The notes under the pieces were generated by a model that was not told where the DNA came from, did no database searches, and saw only the letters and a list, made by a program, of their open reading frames with translations. A stretch of 64,000 bases of DNA. It comes from JALZKA01 sp963754045 (GTDB lineage Bacteria > Actinomycetota > Thermoleophilia > Solirubrobacterales > 70-9). Positions 16,742 to 26,274 of the stretch are shown piece by piece (positions within the stretch are counted from its first letter, which is position 1; each line of letters opens with the position of its first letter). Where the stretch lies: positions 1,364,001-1,428,000 of the forward strand of contig CAVWEN010000002.1 in assembly GCA_963754045.1 (NCBI GenBank), written 5' to 3'. Made by a program: the position numbers and the translations under genes.

Positions 16742-18552
16742 AGCCGCGCCAACTCCTCGCGCTCCTCGAGGTCGCGCTGGAGGAAGAGCTGGTCCTCGCA
16801 GCCGTGCTCGGCGATCTCGCGGTAGAGCGCACAGCGCTCGAGCAGCTCGTCGTGGGTGCCGCGATCGACGAGGCGACCCTCGTCCATCACCACGATCTCA
16901 TCGGCGAGCGAAATCGTCGAGAGCCGGTGGGCGACCACAAACGTCGTCCGACCCTCCATCACCTCGCCGAGCCCGCGCTTGATCTCTGCCTCGGTGTTCG
17001 CGTCGACCGAGGAGGTCGCGTCGTCGAGGATCAGGATTCTCGGGTCGGCAATGATCGCGCGCGCGATCGCCACCCGCTGGCGCTGGCCCCCCGAGAGGGT
17101 GAGGCCGCGATCGCCGACCATCGTCTCGTAGGCGTCGGGAAGCTCGCGAATGAAGCTGTCGGCCTGAGCCAGCCGGGCAGCCCGCTCGATCTCTTCCCGC
17201 GTCGCCTCCGGCTTCGCGTAGGCGATGTTCTCGGCGACCGTCGCCGAAAACAGAAAGCTCTCGTCGGCGACAAACGCCACCTCGCCACGCAGCGCATCGA
17301 CGTCGATCGTGCGCAGATCGGCACCGTCGATCGCAACCGACCCGGATGTCGGATCGTAGAGGCGGGCCAGTAGGGCCACCAGGCTCGTCTTGCCCGAACC
17401 TGTGGGCCCGACGAGCGCCACCGTGCTGCCGCCGGCGACGTTGAGTGTCACGCTCTCGATAGCCGGCTCGCCGACGGCTGCTGCCGCTCCGTTGGCCGAC
17501 GCCCCGAGCGCCTGGGGGACGGGGTAATGAAGGGTGACGTTTCGGAACTCGACCGCGCCTGGGCCAGGAGGCAATGGCGGCGCCCCGGGTGGGCTCGCGA
17601 TCGCCGGCTCGCGGTCGAGCACCTCGAAGAGCCTGTTGCCGGAGGCGACGGCCCGCTGGGCCATCCCCAACGCCATGCCGAGCATCCGCATCGGCCCGGT
17701 GAGCATCACGACGTAGAGGTAGAAGGCGGTGAACTCGTCGAGCTGGAGCCCGCCGTTGATCACCTGCCGGCCGCCGACAAAGAGGACGACCGCGAGGCCG
17801 ATCGAGGGGATGAAGCCCAGCAGGGGCGAGTAGAAGGCCCGCAGCCGCGTGGAGTAGACGTTCTGATCGAAGACCCGCGAGACGGAGTGTTGGAAGCGGC
17901 GCAGCATGTGTTCCTCGCGTGCGAACGCCTTGACAACCCGGATCCCCGAGACGCTCTCCTCAGCCTCCGCGGTCAACTCTGCGATCCGCTGCTGGACTTC
18001 CTGCAGCGCGGGCCGTGAGAGCCGGCTGAATCGGGCGGCGGTGATCACGACGAGCGGAACCGGCGCCAGCGCGAGCAGGGCCAGCGGGGGATTGATCGCG
18101 ATCATCACAGCGCTCGCGAGGATGATCGTCAGGAAGTTCTGGGTAAGGAAGATCAGGCCGTAGCCCAAAAAAAAGCGGATCGAGTTCAGGTCCACGGTCG
18201 CCCGCGACATCAATTGCCCGGTCTGCTGCGAGTCGAAGAAGCCCAGCTCGAGCTCCTGGAGGCGCCGGTAGACGCGCTCACGCAGGTCGAATTCAACCGC
18301 GAGCGAGACCCTTCCGGCGATGATTCGTCGCACCACGGTGAGCCCGAGCCGCAGAACTCCCGCACCCAGGATCACCAGTACGAGCGGCCTCAGGTCGGGG
18401 CGCTCGCCGTCGTTGATGGCCTGGACGGCCTCGCCGACGAGGTAGGGGATCAGGACCGTCATCCCCATCGCCAGCCACGCGAACGCGAGGGAGGCGATCG
18501 CCGCCTTCCGGTACGGGCGCAAGAAGCCCATCAAGCGGCGGAACGTGCTCAT
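16738..18552 (-). CDS. ABC exporter half-transporter, subunit A (degenerate Walker B)
   Basis: A 604-residue half-transporter with six membrane helices and an ATPase domain (about residues 350-600). Walker A is GPTGSGKT and signature LSGGQRQ, but Walker B reads ILDDATSSVD: the catalytic Glu is Asp. The site built from this Walker B plus the partner's LSAGQ should be the non-hydrolysing one. ATG at 18552 was chosen over a TTG at 18570. First gene of the two-gene operon, divergent from the small Cys-rich gene at 18592. Confidence 0.88.
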   Translation of the reverse strand: MSTFRRLMGFLRPYRKAAIASLAFAWLAMGMTVLIPYLVGEAVQAINDGERPDLRPLVLVILGAGVLRLGLTVVRRIIAGRVSLAVEFDLRERVYRRLQELELGFFDSQQTGQLMSRATVDLNSIRFFLGYGLIFLTQNFLTIILASAVMIAINPPLALLALAPVPLVVITAARFSRLSRPALQEVQQRIAELTAEAEESVSGIRVVKAFAREEHMLRRFQHSVSRVFDQNVYSTRLRAFYSPLLGFIPSIGLAVVLFVGGRQVINGGLQLDEFTAFYLYVVMLTGPMRMLGMALGMAQRAVASGNRLFEVLDREPAIASPPGAPPLPPGPGAVEFRNVTLHYPVPQALGASANGAAAAVGEPAIESVTLNVAGGSTVALVGPTGSGKTSLVALLARLYDPTSGSVAIDGADLRTIDVDALRGEVAFVADESFLFSATVAENIAYAKPEATREEIERAARLAQADSFIRELPDAYETMVGDRGLTLSGGQRQRVAIARAIIADPRILILDDATSSVDANTEAEIKRGLGEVMEGRTTFVVAHRLSTISLADEIVVMDEGRLVDRGTHDELLERCALYREIAEHGCEDQLFLQRDLEEREELARL

Positions 18553-18591
18553 CAAAGTGTGACTATACAAAGTGAAGTATGGTCGATTGCG

Positions 18592-18786
18592 ATGCCCGAT
18601 CAGTTGCCGCAGCGAGTCGGACTATGTGAGTCGTGCGCCCATCAGCGCGTCATTGAGACGACGCGTGGCACCTCCTATTCGCTCTGCGAGCGCTCGCGCG
18701 ACGATCCCGCCTATCCGCGCTACCCGCGGCTTCCGGTCGCCTCCTGCCCCGGGCACGAAGTGCGCCCGAAGGAGAGGCATCGCTGA
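18592..18786 (+). CDS. small Cys-rich (zinc-ribbon-like) protein
   Basis: A 64-residue protein with CESC near residue 12-15, then RGTSYSLCERS, and a C-terminal CPGHE after a YPRYPRLPV segment: four cysteines spaced like a zinc ribbon. I recognise this arrangement as a recurring small actinobacterial protein, but no function is known to me. The ATG at 18592 follows the divergent exporter start by 39 nt, so they share a promoter region. Confidence 0.65.
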   Translation: MPDQLPQRVGLCESCAHQRVIETTRGTSYSLCERSRDDPAYPRYPRLPVASCPGHEVRPKERHR

Positions 18787-18879
18787 GGTCGATCGCGGGT
18801 AGGGGGCAGCTTCGCAACGACCCCCGTCGAGTGGCCCAATACTCGGCGACACGCTTAGCAACGAGCCACTCGGCAGGGA

Positions 18880-19737
18880 CTAGGCCTCGGGGGCGCGGGG
18901 TGAGCCCGCCGCCGACAGGGCTCCCGCGCACGCCGAGAGCACCAGCCCCACCGCCAACAGCTCCCGCGCCGCGAGATCCTGGTCGAGGATCACGAAGCCA
19001 ACGGCGGTGGCAACCGCGGGTTCGAGGCTCATAAGCACGCCGAAGACGCCCTCTGGCAAACGGCGGAGTGCCTCGAGCTCCAGCGAGTAAGGGAGCACCG
19101 AGGAGAGAATCGCGACACCGAGCGCGGCCAGCAGGAGCCCGCCGTCCACCAGTGCGCCTCCGGCGTCGATCAGTCCGGCCGGGGCCACGAGCACCGCAGC
19201 GATCGCCATCGCCAAGGCAAGACCCCCGCCACCAGGGATCGCCTTGCCCACCCGCGCCGAGATGACGATGTAGGCGCCCCAGCACAACCCCGCGAATAGC
19301 GCTAGTGCGCAACCGAGCGCATCAAGTGAACCGCCGGGCACCGGCGCAAGCAGGATGAGTCCGGCGCCCGCTAGTCCCACCCAGGCGAGGTCGAGTCGCC
19401 GGCGAGAACGCAGTAACGCCAAGCCCAATGGGCCCGCGAACTCCAGCGTCACCGCAATTCCGAGTGGGATCCGTTCGAGCGACAGGTAAAAGCTTGCGTT
19501 CATCCCCGCGAAGATCAGGCCGAACAGGGCCACGTCGCGTCGGGTGGCCGTGTCGCCGAGTCGAAAGGACGGTCGCCAGATCGCCAGGAGGATCAGGGCA
19601 GCAATGGCGATGCGCAAGAAGACGGTGCCGGACGCACCTACATCATCGAACAGCCCGACCGCGAACGCAGCGCCGAGTTGGATCGAGACGATTCCGCCCA
19701 GGACGAGGCCTGCCGCGCTGCCGCGGGATCCGTTCAA
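18880..19737 (-). CDS. EamA/DMT-family transporter
   Basis: A roughly 285-residue protein with ten hydrophobic helices in two EamA repeats, typical of metabolite exporters (RhtA-like threonine/homoserine or purine exporters). The frame is open to 19842, but that overlaps the divergent gene at 19820, and the only sensible start before the first helix is a TTG at 19737. Cargo cannot be assigned. The C-terminal end runs to a stop near 18880. Confidence 0.78.
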   Translation of the reverse strand: MNGSRGSAAGLVLGGIVSIQLGAAFAVGLFDDVGASGTVFLRIAIAALILLAIWRPSFRLGDTATRRDVALFGLIFAGMNASFYLSLERIPLGIAVTLEFAGPLGLALLRSRRRLDLAWVGLAGAGLILLAPVPGGSLDALGCALALFAGLCWGAYIVISARVGKAIPGGGGLALAMAIAAVLVAPAGLIDAGGALVDGGLLLAALGVAILSSVLPYSLELEALRRLPEGVFGVLMSLEPAVATAVGFVILDQDLAARELLAVGLVLSACAGALSAAGSPRAPEA

Positions 19738-19819
19738 ACCGCGGCCGACGCTAGCAACCGTTGGGAGTACCGATTGGCGAGCCGGGTAGCCGCTGCGGGG
19801 ACCACAGAAGGAGGTAGCG

Positions 19820-20080
19820 ATGACGAAGGACCATGGCCCCACGGTTCAAGACGACAAGCTCTACGAGACACTGCGCGACGATGGCGCGAGCAAGGAGAAG
19901 GCGGCCCGCATCGCCAACGCGAAGGCCGCCGGGGAGGACGTCTCGAAGAAGGGCGGCGAGGCCGAGGACTACGAGGACCGCACGGTCGAAGGGCTTCAGG
20001 AGCGTGCCGCCGCACTGGAAATCGACGGTCGTTCGGAGATGGACAAGGGGGAGCTCATCTCAGCCCTGCGCAACCACTGA
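19820..20080 (+). CDS. small charged protein with Rho-N-like C-terminus (DUF7218-like)
   Basis: An 86-residue very charged protein. The first half (KLYETLRDDGASKEKAARI) is a helical repeat seen in small stress-related actinobacterial proteins; the last 35 residues (from about TVEGLQERAAALEIDG) resemble the SAP-like Rho termination factor N-terminal fold that binds nucleic acid. GGAGGT precedes the ATG by a normal distance. Function unknown; nucleic-acid binding is an inference. Confidence 0.75.
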   Translation: MTKDHGPTVQDDKLYETLRDDGASKEKAARIANAKAAGEDVSKKGGEAEDYEDRTVEGLQERAAALEIDGRSEMDKGELISALRNH

Positions 20081-20087
20081 GCTCTAG

Positions 20088-21566
20088 CTACCGGAAGAAG
20101 GCCTGCAGGCGCGTGTCCTCGGCTGCACCGCCGTTGACGTGCTCGAACCGTTCGAGCGTCTCACCGGTCACCGCGTCGAGGACCAGGGTGAACTCGATCT
20201 CACGCGCGAGCGCGAGATCGTCGGTGGGTACCACGCTCACCATGTAGAACGGCGTGCCGTTCCGGAATGCCAGGCGCGCTTCCACAACCTCCCGAAGGGT
20301 GACCGTGTAGCTGTTGCCCTCGGAATCGCAGCAGCGTTTTTCTTTCCACCTCAGTGGCAGGGCGCGGGCGGTATTCAATACGTCCTCGCTTGAGATGAGT
20401 TCCCGGTTGCCCGAGGGTTCCCAGATCGTCGTCCTGCCGGTCGTTGAATCGGCGATTACGATCGCGCGCACGCCGTCGATCGCGTTCTCCTCGTCGATCA
20501 CCGTGACCCAGGCGGTCGTGTCCTTGTCGATGGCGGTCAGGTAGGGCTGGCTGTTGTTCTCGCCGTCGTTGATGTCGCCGCGGAAGCTCTCGGAGCGCGA
20601 AATCGCGTCGGCCTGTGCCCGGGCCACGGTCTCCGGGACCAGCCTTCCACTCGCCGCCAGCTCCGGGCGGGCCATCGCCTCCTCGGGCGTCAGGTCTTCG
20701 AGCTCACCGTCCTGGTGGTAGACGAGCACGCCCTTGAGGTACGGGTAGCGGAACGGAAAGCCCATATAGCCCATGTACGGTGCGACGGCGACGACCTCAT
20801 CGTTCCCGGCGGGCACCACCGTCGGGTACTGGATCTTGCTGAAGGGGTGCTTGCCATAGGCCTTGCCCTTGAGGGTGCTGGGGCGGATTCCGCCGATGGA
20901 CTCCTCGAAGCCGCCGCGGGCGATCACCCCGGGCGCCACGAGTTCGTCAAGGCTGCGGATAACGACGCCGTCGGAGCGACCGCCGAGCCAGCTCCCGCGC
21001 CACTCGCCGGTCCAGAGCAGTTCGCCTGAGACGGGATCGCGAACCAGGTGGATCTCCTCCGCATCGCGGAAGCCCGGATCGTCACTGATGGCTGCCCGTG
21101 GCAGCAGACGCGGCTGCGTCTGCTTAGGCAGCTCGTCCACCACCGTGAACTCGATCTCGTTGAATCCAGCAGCGGGCTTGGAGATCAGCGTGAACCACAG
21201 CCCGATGACCAACACGGCAGTTCCGGCCAGGAACGCCCAGCCACCGGAGAACAGGTCGGTCTTCGGCGACACGGCCTTGCCTGGTGCCTTCAGGCCCGTC
21301 GCGACGGTGCCGATCACCGCCGCAAGCCTGCCCGCGTCATCCGCGGCGGGCCGGCCGGCCGACGGCGACGAGCCGGAGCGCCCACCGGTGGCTGCCCTTG
21401 CTCCCCCGACCGCAAAGCCCACCCCGAAGAAGGCGAGGATGGGGAGCCACGAGAGCATTGGGTGTTGCCAGAAGAACAGCGTGAACATGTGCCAGACGCC
21501 GGAGTAGACGAGCCCGGCGACGACCAGTGCCGCGATGATCAGCAGGAAGATGCGTCCGAAGCTCAC
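20088..21566 (-). CDS. uncharacterised membrane protein with large external domain
   Basis: A 492-residue protein. Three membrane helices are visible (about residues 5-25, 32-55, and 107-130), the second and third separated by a Gly/Ser/Ala-rich loop, followed by an external domain of about 355 residues. The external part has repeated AVTGE/STTGR-like turns (DAVTGETLERFEH, DSTTGRTTIWEP, DPVSGELLWTGE), which recall PepSY-type beta-hairpins. No enzyme motif is seen. It is convergent with the 19820 gene. Unrecognised; could be a secretion or cell-wall factor. Confidence 0.65.
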   Translation of the reverse strand: MSFGRIFLLIIAALVVAGLVYSGVWHMFTLFFWQHPMLSWLPILAFFGVGFAVGGARAATGGRSGSSPSAGRPAADDAGRLAAVIGTVATGLKAPGKAVSPKTDLFSGGWAFLAGTAVLVIGLWFTLISKPAAGFNEIEFTVVDELPKQTQPRLLPRAAISDDPGFRDAEEIHLVRDPVSGELLWTGEWRGSWLGGRSDGVVIRSLDELVAPGVIARGGFEESIGGIRPSTLKGKAYGKHPFSKIQYPTVVPAGNDEVVAVAPYMGYMGFPFRYPYLKGVLVYHQDGELEDLTPEEAMARPELAASGRLVPETVARAQADAISRSESFRGDINDGENNSQPYLTAIDKDTTAWVTVIDEENAIDGVRAIVIADSTTGRTTIWEPSGNRELISSEDVLNTARALPLRWKEKRCCDSEGNSYTVTLREVVEARLAFRNGTPFYMVSVVPTDDLALAREIEFTLVLDAVTGETLERFEHVNGGAAEDTRLQAFFR

Positions 21567-21637
21567 TCGTTACCCCCGAGTTAGTTGGCGGTCCGCGCTC
21601 GCGGAGCGGGCGAGCGTAGCGAAACGACCGGAGCCCG

Positions 21638-22111
21638 CTAGGTGCGGTCGGGGTACTCGATGTACTTCCAGTTGGCCCGCTGGCCGTGTCCGACCGCCTG
21701 TTCGGGCGGAAGGTTCAGGCAGACCTCGCCCCAAAGCCCGTCGGGGTCGCTGAAACCCGCACTCAGCAACGGCCCCATGTTCGTGACCAGACCGTTGCCG
21801 TCACTCGCACCCGCTTTGTAGATGCGCTCGCGCAGCTCCCAGAATGTGTCGGCGTTTTGCGCCCGTAAGGCCAGATGGTCGGTGCGGCCGCGTGCGAAGA
21901 TCGGCAGCTCCCCCTGGGGAACATCCACGCCGGGGATCTGAAATGGGTGCAGGACGAAGGCTCCCCCGAGGTCGATGAACGCGTGGCGAAGCCCCTCTTC
22001 GGTCATGTCGTCCACGACCTCGGCATCGAACACCTCCGCGTAGAAGGCGATCAGCCGGTCCATGTCGGCGGTCAAGGTCGCGACATGGTGAGCTCCGACG
22101 GTGAGGGCCAT
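21638..22111 (-). CDS. VOC-family (glyoxalase/dioxygenase-like) protein
   Basis: A 157-residue single protein with two beta-alpha-beta-beta-beta modules of the vicinal-oxygen-chelate fold: GAHHVATLTADMDRLIAFYAEVF at the start and FSDPDGLWGEVCLN near the end. His8/9 and the Glu in WGEVC are likely metal ligands; the middle has DHLALRA. It could be a dioxygenase, isomerase or resistance protein; the substrate is not predictable. It lies alone and is transcribed toward its neighbours at 20088-21566. Confidence 0.78.
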   Translation of the reverse strand: MALTVGAHHVATLTADMDRLIAFYAEVFDAEVVDDMTEEGLRHAFIDLGGAFVLHPFQIPGVDVPQGELPIFARGRTDHLALRAQNADTFWELRERIYKAGASDGNGLVTNMGPLLSAGFSDPDGLWGEVCLNLPPEQAVGHGQRANWKYIEYPDRT

Positions 22112-22261
22112 GGCGAGAACCTAGCCCGTTGGGCCGTTAGTTGTCAGTTCCCTGCGGGGACTCACGGCTTCGCGGGTTCCCGCTCGCCGGGCGGGGATAA
22201 GGGGGCTCATGACCCTCACCCTAGGGACCTCGCCCGACTCGCTTGAGCGACTCGGATTCGC

Positions 22262-22813
22262 CTAGGCGGCGCGCGAGCCGCGCAGAGCGGGCACGTTCAG
22301 GGCCACGGCAGCGATGAAGATGGCCCCGAGCGCCACGAGCACCCCGGTGTCGTCACCGGTCGGCTTCACCACCATCGTGACCAGGACCAGGTAGAGGATC
22401 GTCAGCTCGATGTGATCGACCGCGGTCATCCGCCTCGAGCGCCGCGTCGCCTCCTGGGCGCTGGGTCCCTTCGCCTCCACGATGGCCGCGATCTTCTCGG
22501 ACTCGGTTCGGAAATAGAAGAAACCCGTCAGAAAGGAGGCGGCCCAGCCGACAAGCCCAATCGTGATCCAGGTCTGGCCGAAGTCCCAGTTGCCCTCGAT
22601 CGCGGAAAGGACCCCGAAGAGGAGCGTTGCCAGCGATGAGGGGATGAAGAGAGCTGGGGCGAGAAAGTCCATCTCGGCGTGGAGCTGGCCCTCGCGCTCC
22701 GGGCTCTTTGCGCGTCGGGCTGAGAGCAGAAGCATGGTGATCGCGAAGCCCGCGCCGAGCCAGGTTACGGCGGAGATGACGTGCAGGGTGAGAAACAGTT
22801 CGTAGAGGCTCAT
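22262..22813 (-). CDS. DUF2269-like integral membrane protein
   Basis: A 183-residue protein with about five hydrophobic helices. The first helix carries LTLHVISAVTWLGAGF, a His-containing motif common to the DUF2269/CopD-like group, and another helix has HIELTILYLVL. Such proteins may bind heme through these His residues, but the role is unknown. ATG at 22813 begins right at the first helix. Monocistronic in appearance. Confidence 0.72.
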   Translation of the reverse strand: MSLYELFLTLHVISAVTWLGAGFAITMLLLSARRAKSPEREGQLHAEMDFLAPALFIPSSLATLLFGVLSAIEGNWDFGQTWITIGLVGWAASFLTGFFYFRTESEKIAAIVEAKGPSAQEATRRSRRMTAVDHIELTILYLVLVTMVVKPTGDDTGVLVALGAIFIAAVALNVPALRGSRAA

Positions 22814-22915
22814 TACTCGAGCTTTTCACATAGGGCCGACGTCAGGGCGAGACCTCGCCACCGAGCGAGTCGGCGGCAAGGAATCTGGGCGCTGTGCTTG
22901 AGTTCCAGACGGCGC

Positions 22916-23866
22916 TCAGTCGGGCGCCAGCACCGGGCGTTCGAGTACAACCGTCGCGTCATGGCGCGATCGACGGCGCACGCGCAACCGATCGGCCAGC
23001 GCCCAGGAGGCGAAGATCAGCGCGCCCACCGCGCCGGTGGCCGTGAGCAAGACGCCCGCGGCCGCCACGACCGCAACCCCGTTCGATCCGAGGATGAGAA
23101 CTGCGCTCGCGGCACCAAGGCTCGGGCCGACGGGCAGCAGCCCGAGCGCCGCGGCGGCGATCAGCAGGGCCACGCAGTCAAGGATCGTGACGTCGATTCC
23201 CAGGCCCTGAAGCACGACCCAGTTACGCACCACCTGGGCGCCGGTGGCGAACATCACCAGGGCGATGATCGTGTTGCGGCTCTTCAGGCCGCGCATGACG
23301 TCGAGCCCGCGCCACAGGCCCTCGCGTCGGTGGCGAACGCATCTGGTCGCGAACGCGATCAGTCCGGTCACGACGACCAGGGCGGCGATCGGAATCCACC
23401 ACGCCAAGTTCAGCGGCCCGATCAGGGTGAAGGAGAGCACGGCCGCGAGTACGACCTCAACGATCACGATCGGCATCTCGGCGGCGACCAGGACCGAGGG
23501 TTTCGGGCTCGCGATCGGCGCCGAGCGCCGTAGTGCGGCGATGCGGACGGCGAGGCCGAAGTTGCTGTTAAAGAGATTGCCGAGATAGCCGACGCTTGCC
23601 GCGCGATAGAGCAAACCACGATCGACGTTGCCCCCCGCGGCGTCCACGCACACGTGCCACGCCTCGCTGCGCGCGACCAGCCAGACCACCTGTAGCGCCA
23701 CGGCGCCAGCGAGCACCAGAAAGGACGCGCTGGAAAACGCTTCGGCAAACTCGTCGCGCGTATTCCACAACCCCACTACCAGCGCTGCCGCGACGACGAA
23801 GCTGCCGGCGACCGTCACCTGGTTTGGGTGACGCCGAACCCAGTCGCGCAGGGTGTTGAGGCGCAT
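22916..23866 (-). CDS. lysylphosphatidylglycerol synthase TM-region-like protein
   Basis: A 316-residue membrane protein with about eight helices, of the UPF0104/LPG_synthase_TM family (segments such as YLGNLFNSNFGLAVRIAALRRSAP and LLPVGPSLGAASAVLILG are characteristic). No catalytic aminoacyl-transferase domain is attached, so this is only the flippase-like membrane part; such stand-alone members may move lipids or lipid-linked sugars. No operon partner. Confidence 0.75.
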   Translation of the reverse strand: MRLNTLRDWVRRHPNQVTVAGSFVVAAALVVGLWNTRDEFAEAFSSASFLVLAGAVALQVVWLVARSEAWHVCVDAAGGNVDRGLLYRAASVGYLGNLFNSNFGLAVRIAALRRSAPIASPKPSVLVAAEMPIVIVEVVLAAVLSFTLIGPLNLAWWIPIAALVVVTGLIAFATRCVRHRREGLWRGLDVMRGLKSRNTIIALVMFATGAQVVRNWVVLQGLGIDVTILDCVALLIAAAALGLLPVGPSLGAASAVLILGSNGVAVVAAAGVLLTATGAVGALIFASWALADRLRVRRRSRHDATVVLERPVLAPD

Positions 23867-24027
23867 ACGTCTTCCTCGTCCCCTCGGTAGAAACCATTAA
23901 ACCGGTGGGGAAGGGGCGGGCTCCCAGCAGCCTCGCCGAAGGCTACCTGCCAGCATCATTCCCGTTGAAATTGCCGACGGGCTGGCGGAATACCTCCGCC
24001 TGCCGACTGCGCGGCATCACTTAGCGC

Positions 24028-25485
24028 TTGGGATCGACCGACAACACGACCGCATCCGCACCTACCCCGGGCCTCCGGGAGACCGCCGAGTCGCTCGCAT
24101 CCGGAGCGGTTACATCGGCGGCCCTCGTCGACGCCGCCCTCGAGCGCAGCCTCGCTACCCAATCGACCCTGAACGCGTTCAAGCTCATACGCGCCGATGC
24201 CGCACGAGTGGAGGCGAGGGATGCCGATCGGCGCCTTGCCTCCGGTGACCGAGCACCGCTACTCGGTGTGCCGGTCGCTGTCAAGGACGACGTTGATGTC
24301 GCCGGCGAGCCGACGGCCTTCGGCTGCGAGGGCGAGTTTCCGCCCGCCACAGAGGACGCGGAGTTGGTGCGGCGCCTCCGGTCCGCGGGCGCCGTCATCG
24401 TCGGCAAAACGAACAGCCCCGAGCTCGGGCAGTGGCCGATCACCGAGGGTCCGGGCTTTGGGGTCACCCGGAATCCCTGGAGCCTCGACCACACGCCCGG
24501 CGGTTCAAGTGGCGGCTCGGCTGCCGCCGTTGCCGCTGGGCTGGTTCCGGCGGCCGTCGGCTCGGATGGCGCCGGATCAGTCCGGATCCCTGCCGCGTGG
24601 ACCCACCTGGTCGGGATCAAGCCGCAGCGCGGCCGGGTGTCGCCGTGGCCCGAGACGGATCCCTTTAACGGGCTGACCTGTCACGGGCCGCTCGCCCGCA
24701 CGGTCGCCGACGCGGCGATGCTCCTCGACGTGCTCACGGGCAACCATCCGGGGGAACACGTCAAACCGCCGGCTCCGGCCGAGCCGTATCTGGCCGTCGC
24801 CGAGCGGTGCGACCCTGGTCCCCTGAGCATTGCCCTCGCTCTCGACGTTCCCTTCAGCGGCCCGCGCGCACGCCTTCACCCTCATGTCCGCGCGCGCGTC
24901 GAGCACCTCGTGGAGGTGTTTCGTGGCCTCGGCCATGAGGTCATCGAGGCGAGCCCGCGCTACGGCCTGGTCGGAGCTGGATTCATGCCGCGGTCGATGG
25001 GGGGCATCCGCGACTGGGCGACCCGGATGCCACACGCCAAGCTCGACCATCGGACGCGCGAGAACGCTCGCAACGGCAGGTTGCTGGGCGGGCCTTTGCT
25101 CGCGACGTCGCGAGCTTCCGAGCGTCTCCTGCATCGGCAGTTCGGCGCGATCTTCAAGCGTGCGGATGTCGTCCTCGCGCCGACGACGGCGACGCCGCCG
25201 CTCGCGGTCGGGGCAATCGACGGCCTCAGTGGCTGGCAGACCGACAAGGTCGTCGTCGCTGCATGCCCCTACGCGTGGCCGTGGAACGTGGTCGGCTGGC
25301 CGGGCGTCAACGTTCCCGCCGGTCTGACGCCCGACGGCCTGCCGGTCGGCGCACAGCTGCTCGGCCCGGCGAACAGTGAGTCGCGCCTGATTGCGCTCGC
25401 CGCCCAGCTCGAAGAGGTCGAGCGCTGGCACGAGCGACGGCCTCCGAATCAGCCGGCTGAGCTGCTCTCCGACGCTGTCTTGTAG
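24028..25485 (+). CDS. amidase (amidase-signature family)
   Basis: A 485-residue hydrolase with the Ser-cis-Ser-Lys triad: Lys near residue 86 in VAVKDDVD, cis-Ser in GGSSGGSAAA (about 158-167), and nucleophile Ser about 184 in GSDGAGSVRIPA. GatA, AtzF and fatty-amide hydrolases share this fold; no GatB/GatC neighbours, so a stand-alone amide hydrolase is likelier than the tRNA amidotransferase. TTG start at 24028 after a near-empty 160-nt gap. Its 3' end overlaps the convergent lipoprotein gene by 37 nt. Confidence 0.88.
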   Translation: MGSTDNTTASAPTPGLRETAESLASGAVTSAALVDAALERSLATQSTLNAFKLIRADAARVEARDADRRLASGDRAPLLGVPVAVKDDVDVAGEPTAFGCEGEFPPATEDAELVRRLRSAGAVIVGKTNSPELGQWPITEGPGFGVTRNPWSLDHTPGGSSGGSAAAVAAGLVPAAVGSDGAGSVRIPAAWTHLVGIKPQRGRVSPWPETDPFNGLTCHGPLARTVADAAMLLDVLTGNHPGEHVKPPAPAEPYLAVAERCDPGPLSIALALDVPFSGPRARLHPHVRARVEHLVEVFRGLGHEVIEASPRYGLVGAGFMPRSMGGIRDWATRMPHAKLDHRTRENARNGRLLGGPLLATSRASERLLHRQFGAIFKRADVVLAPTTATPPLAVGAIDGLSGWQTDKVVVAACPYAWPWNVVGWPGVNVPAGLTPDGLPVGAQLLGPANSESRLIALAAQLEEVERWHERRPPNQPAELLSDAVL

Positions 25486-26132
25486 GCCGACGCGACCACG
25501 TCGTCGAACGCCGCTCCCAGGGTCGGGTCCGGTGGACTGTCCATCTGGATCACGTACAGCTGCGAACCGATGGCGAACTCCGCGTGGTAGGCCTCGAACT
25601 TAAACAGCCCGGGAGGCGGCTTCCCCTCGTTCGGCATGTGATGAACTGCCGCCGACCCTGGAATGCCGTCGAGCTCGTACTCGGTCGGCGTTACCGTGCA
25701 GGCCGCGAAGCACGGCTGCTTGAGATCCTCCGCGTGCAGCAGCTCTCGAGCCTCGACGGCACCGTCGTCGGATTCGAACTGGGCGACGCTGAGTTGCACA
25801 CCTCGCATCTTGGCGGGATCCTTGAGTCTCGCGCCTGCTCCAGCCTCGAAACCGGCATCGTCGAGCGTCGCGATCAGCTCGCTTGCGGTCGTTCCCTCCG
25901 AGAAGAAGAATCCGTCGAAGGCAAAGTCCGTGGAGTTGTCCCAGGTGAACTCGCGCTCTGTCTCCAGTTTCAAATCCTCGGCAGCCGGCAGCCGGCTCGC
26001 CAGATCCTCGGGCGAGACACCGCCGCCTCCGTCGTCGTCTCCGCCGCACCCCGCGCCCAGTAGCGCTAAGCCGATTAAAAGCGTGGGGAGTGGCGATCGC
26101 CCCAGTGATCGAGCCAGACCTTGGTTCATCAT
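25449..26132 (-). CDS. putative lipoprotein
   Basis: A 227-residue secreted protein: an N-terminal hydrophobic stretch ends with LLGAGC, a lipobox-like cleavage site, followed by a Gly/Asp linker and a soluble domain of about 190 residues with several Cys (CFAACT). GGGAGGA precedes tandem ATGs at 26132 and 26129. No family recognised. Its last 37 nt overlap the end of the amidase on the other strand. Confidence 0.72.
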   Translation of the reverse strand: MMNQGLARSLGRSPLPTLLIGLALLGAGCGGDDDGGGGVSPEDLASRLPAAEDLKLETEREFTWDNSTDFAFDGFFFSEGTTASELIATLDDAGFEAGAGARLKDPAKMRGVQLSVAQFESDDGAVEARELLHAEDLKQPCFAACTVTPTEYELDGIPGSAAVHHMPNEGKPPPGLFKFEAYHAEFAIGSQLYVIQMDSPPDPTLGAAFDDVVASAYKTASESSSAG

Positions 26133-26274
26133 CCTGCGTTCCTCCCTCTCGAGCGCCCTCGTCGTCAGCCGATTATGACGACCATACGCCCGGAGCGGCG
26201 CCCGGGTCTGTGAAGTGGCGCACGCCTGGGAAACGGGCTGCCTTGATCGAGCAAGGCGACCGAGGCGAGTGGCA

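Noticed and set aside
22112..22261. Palindromic bits near 22170-22260 as a terminator or attachment site
   Set aside because: Repeats are short and imperfect; no other evidence of mobility.
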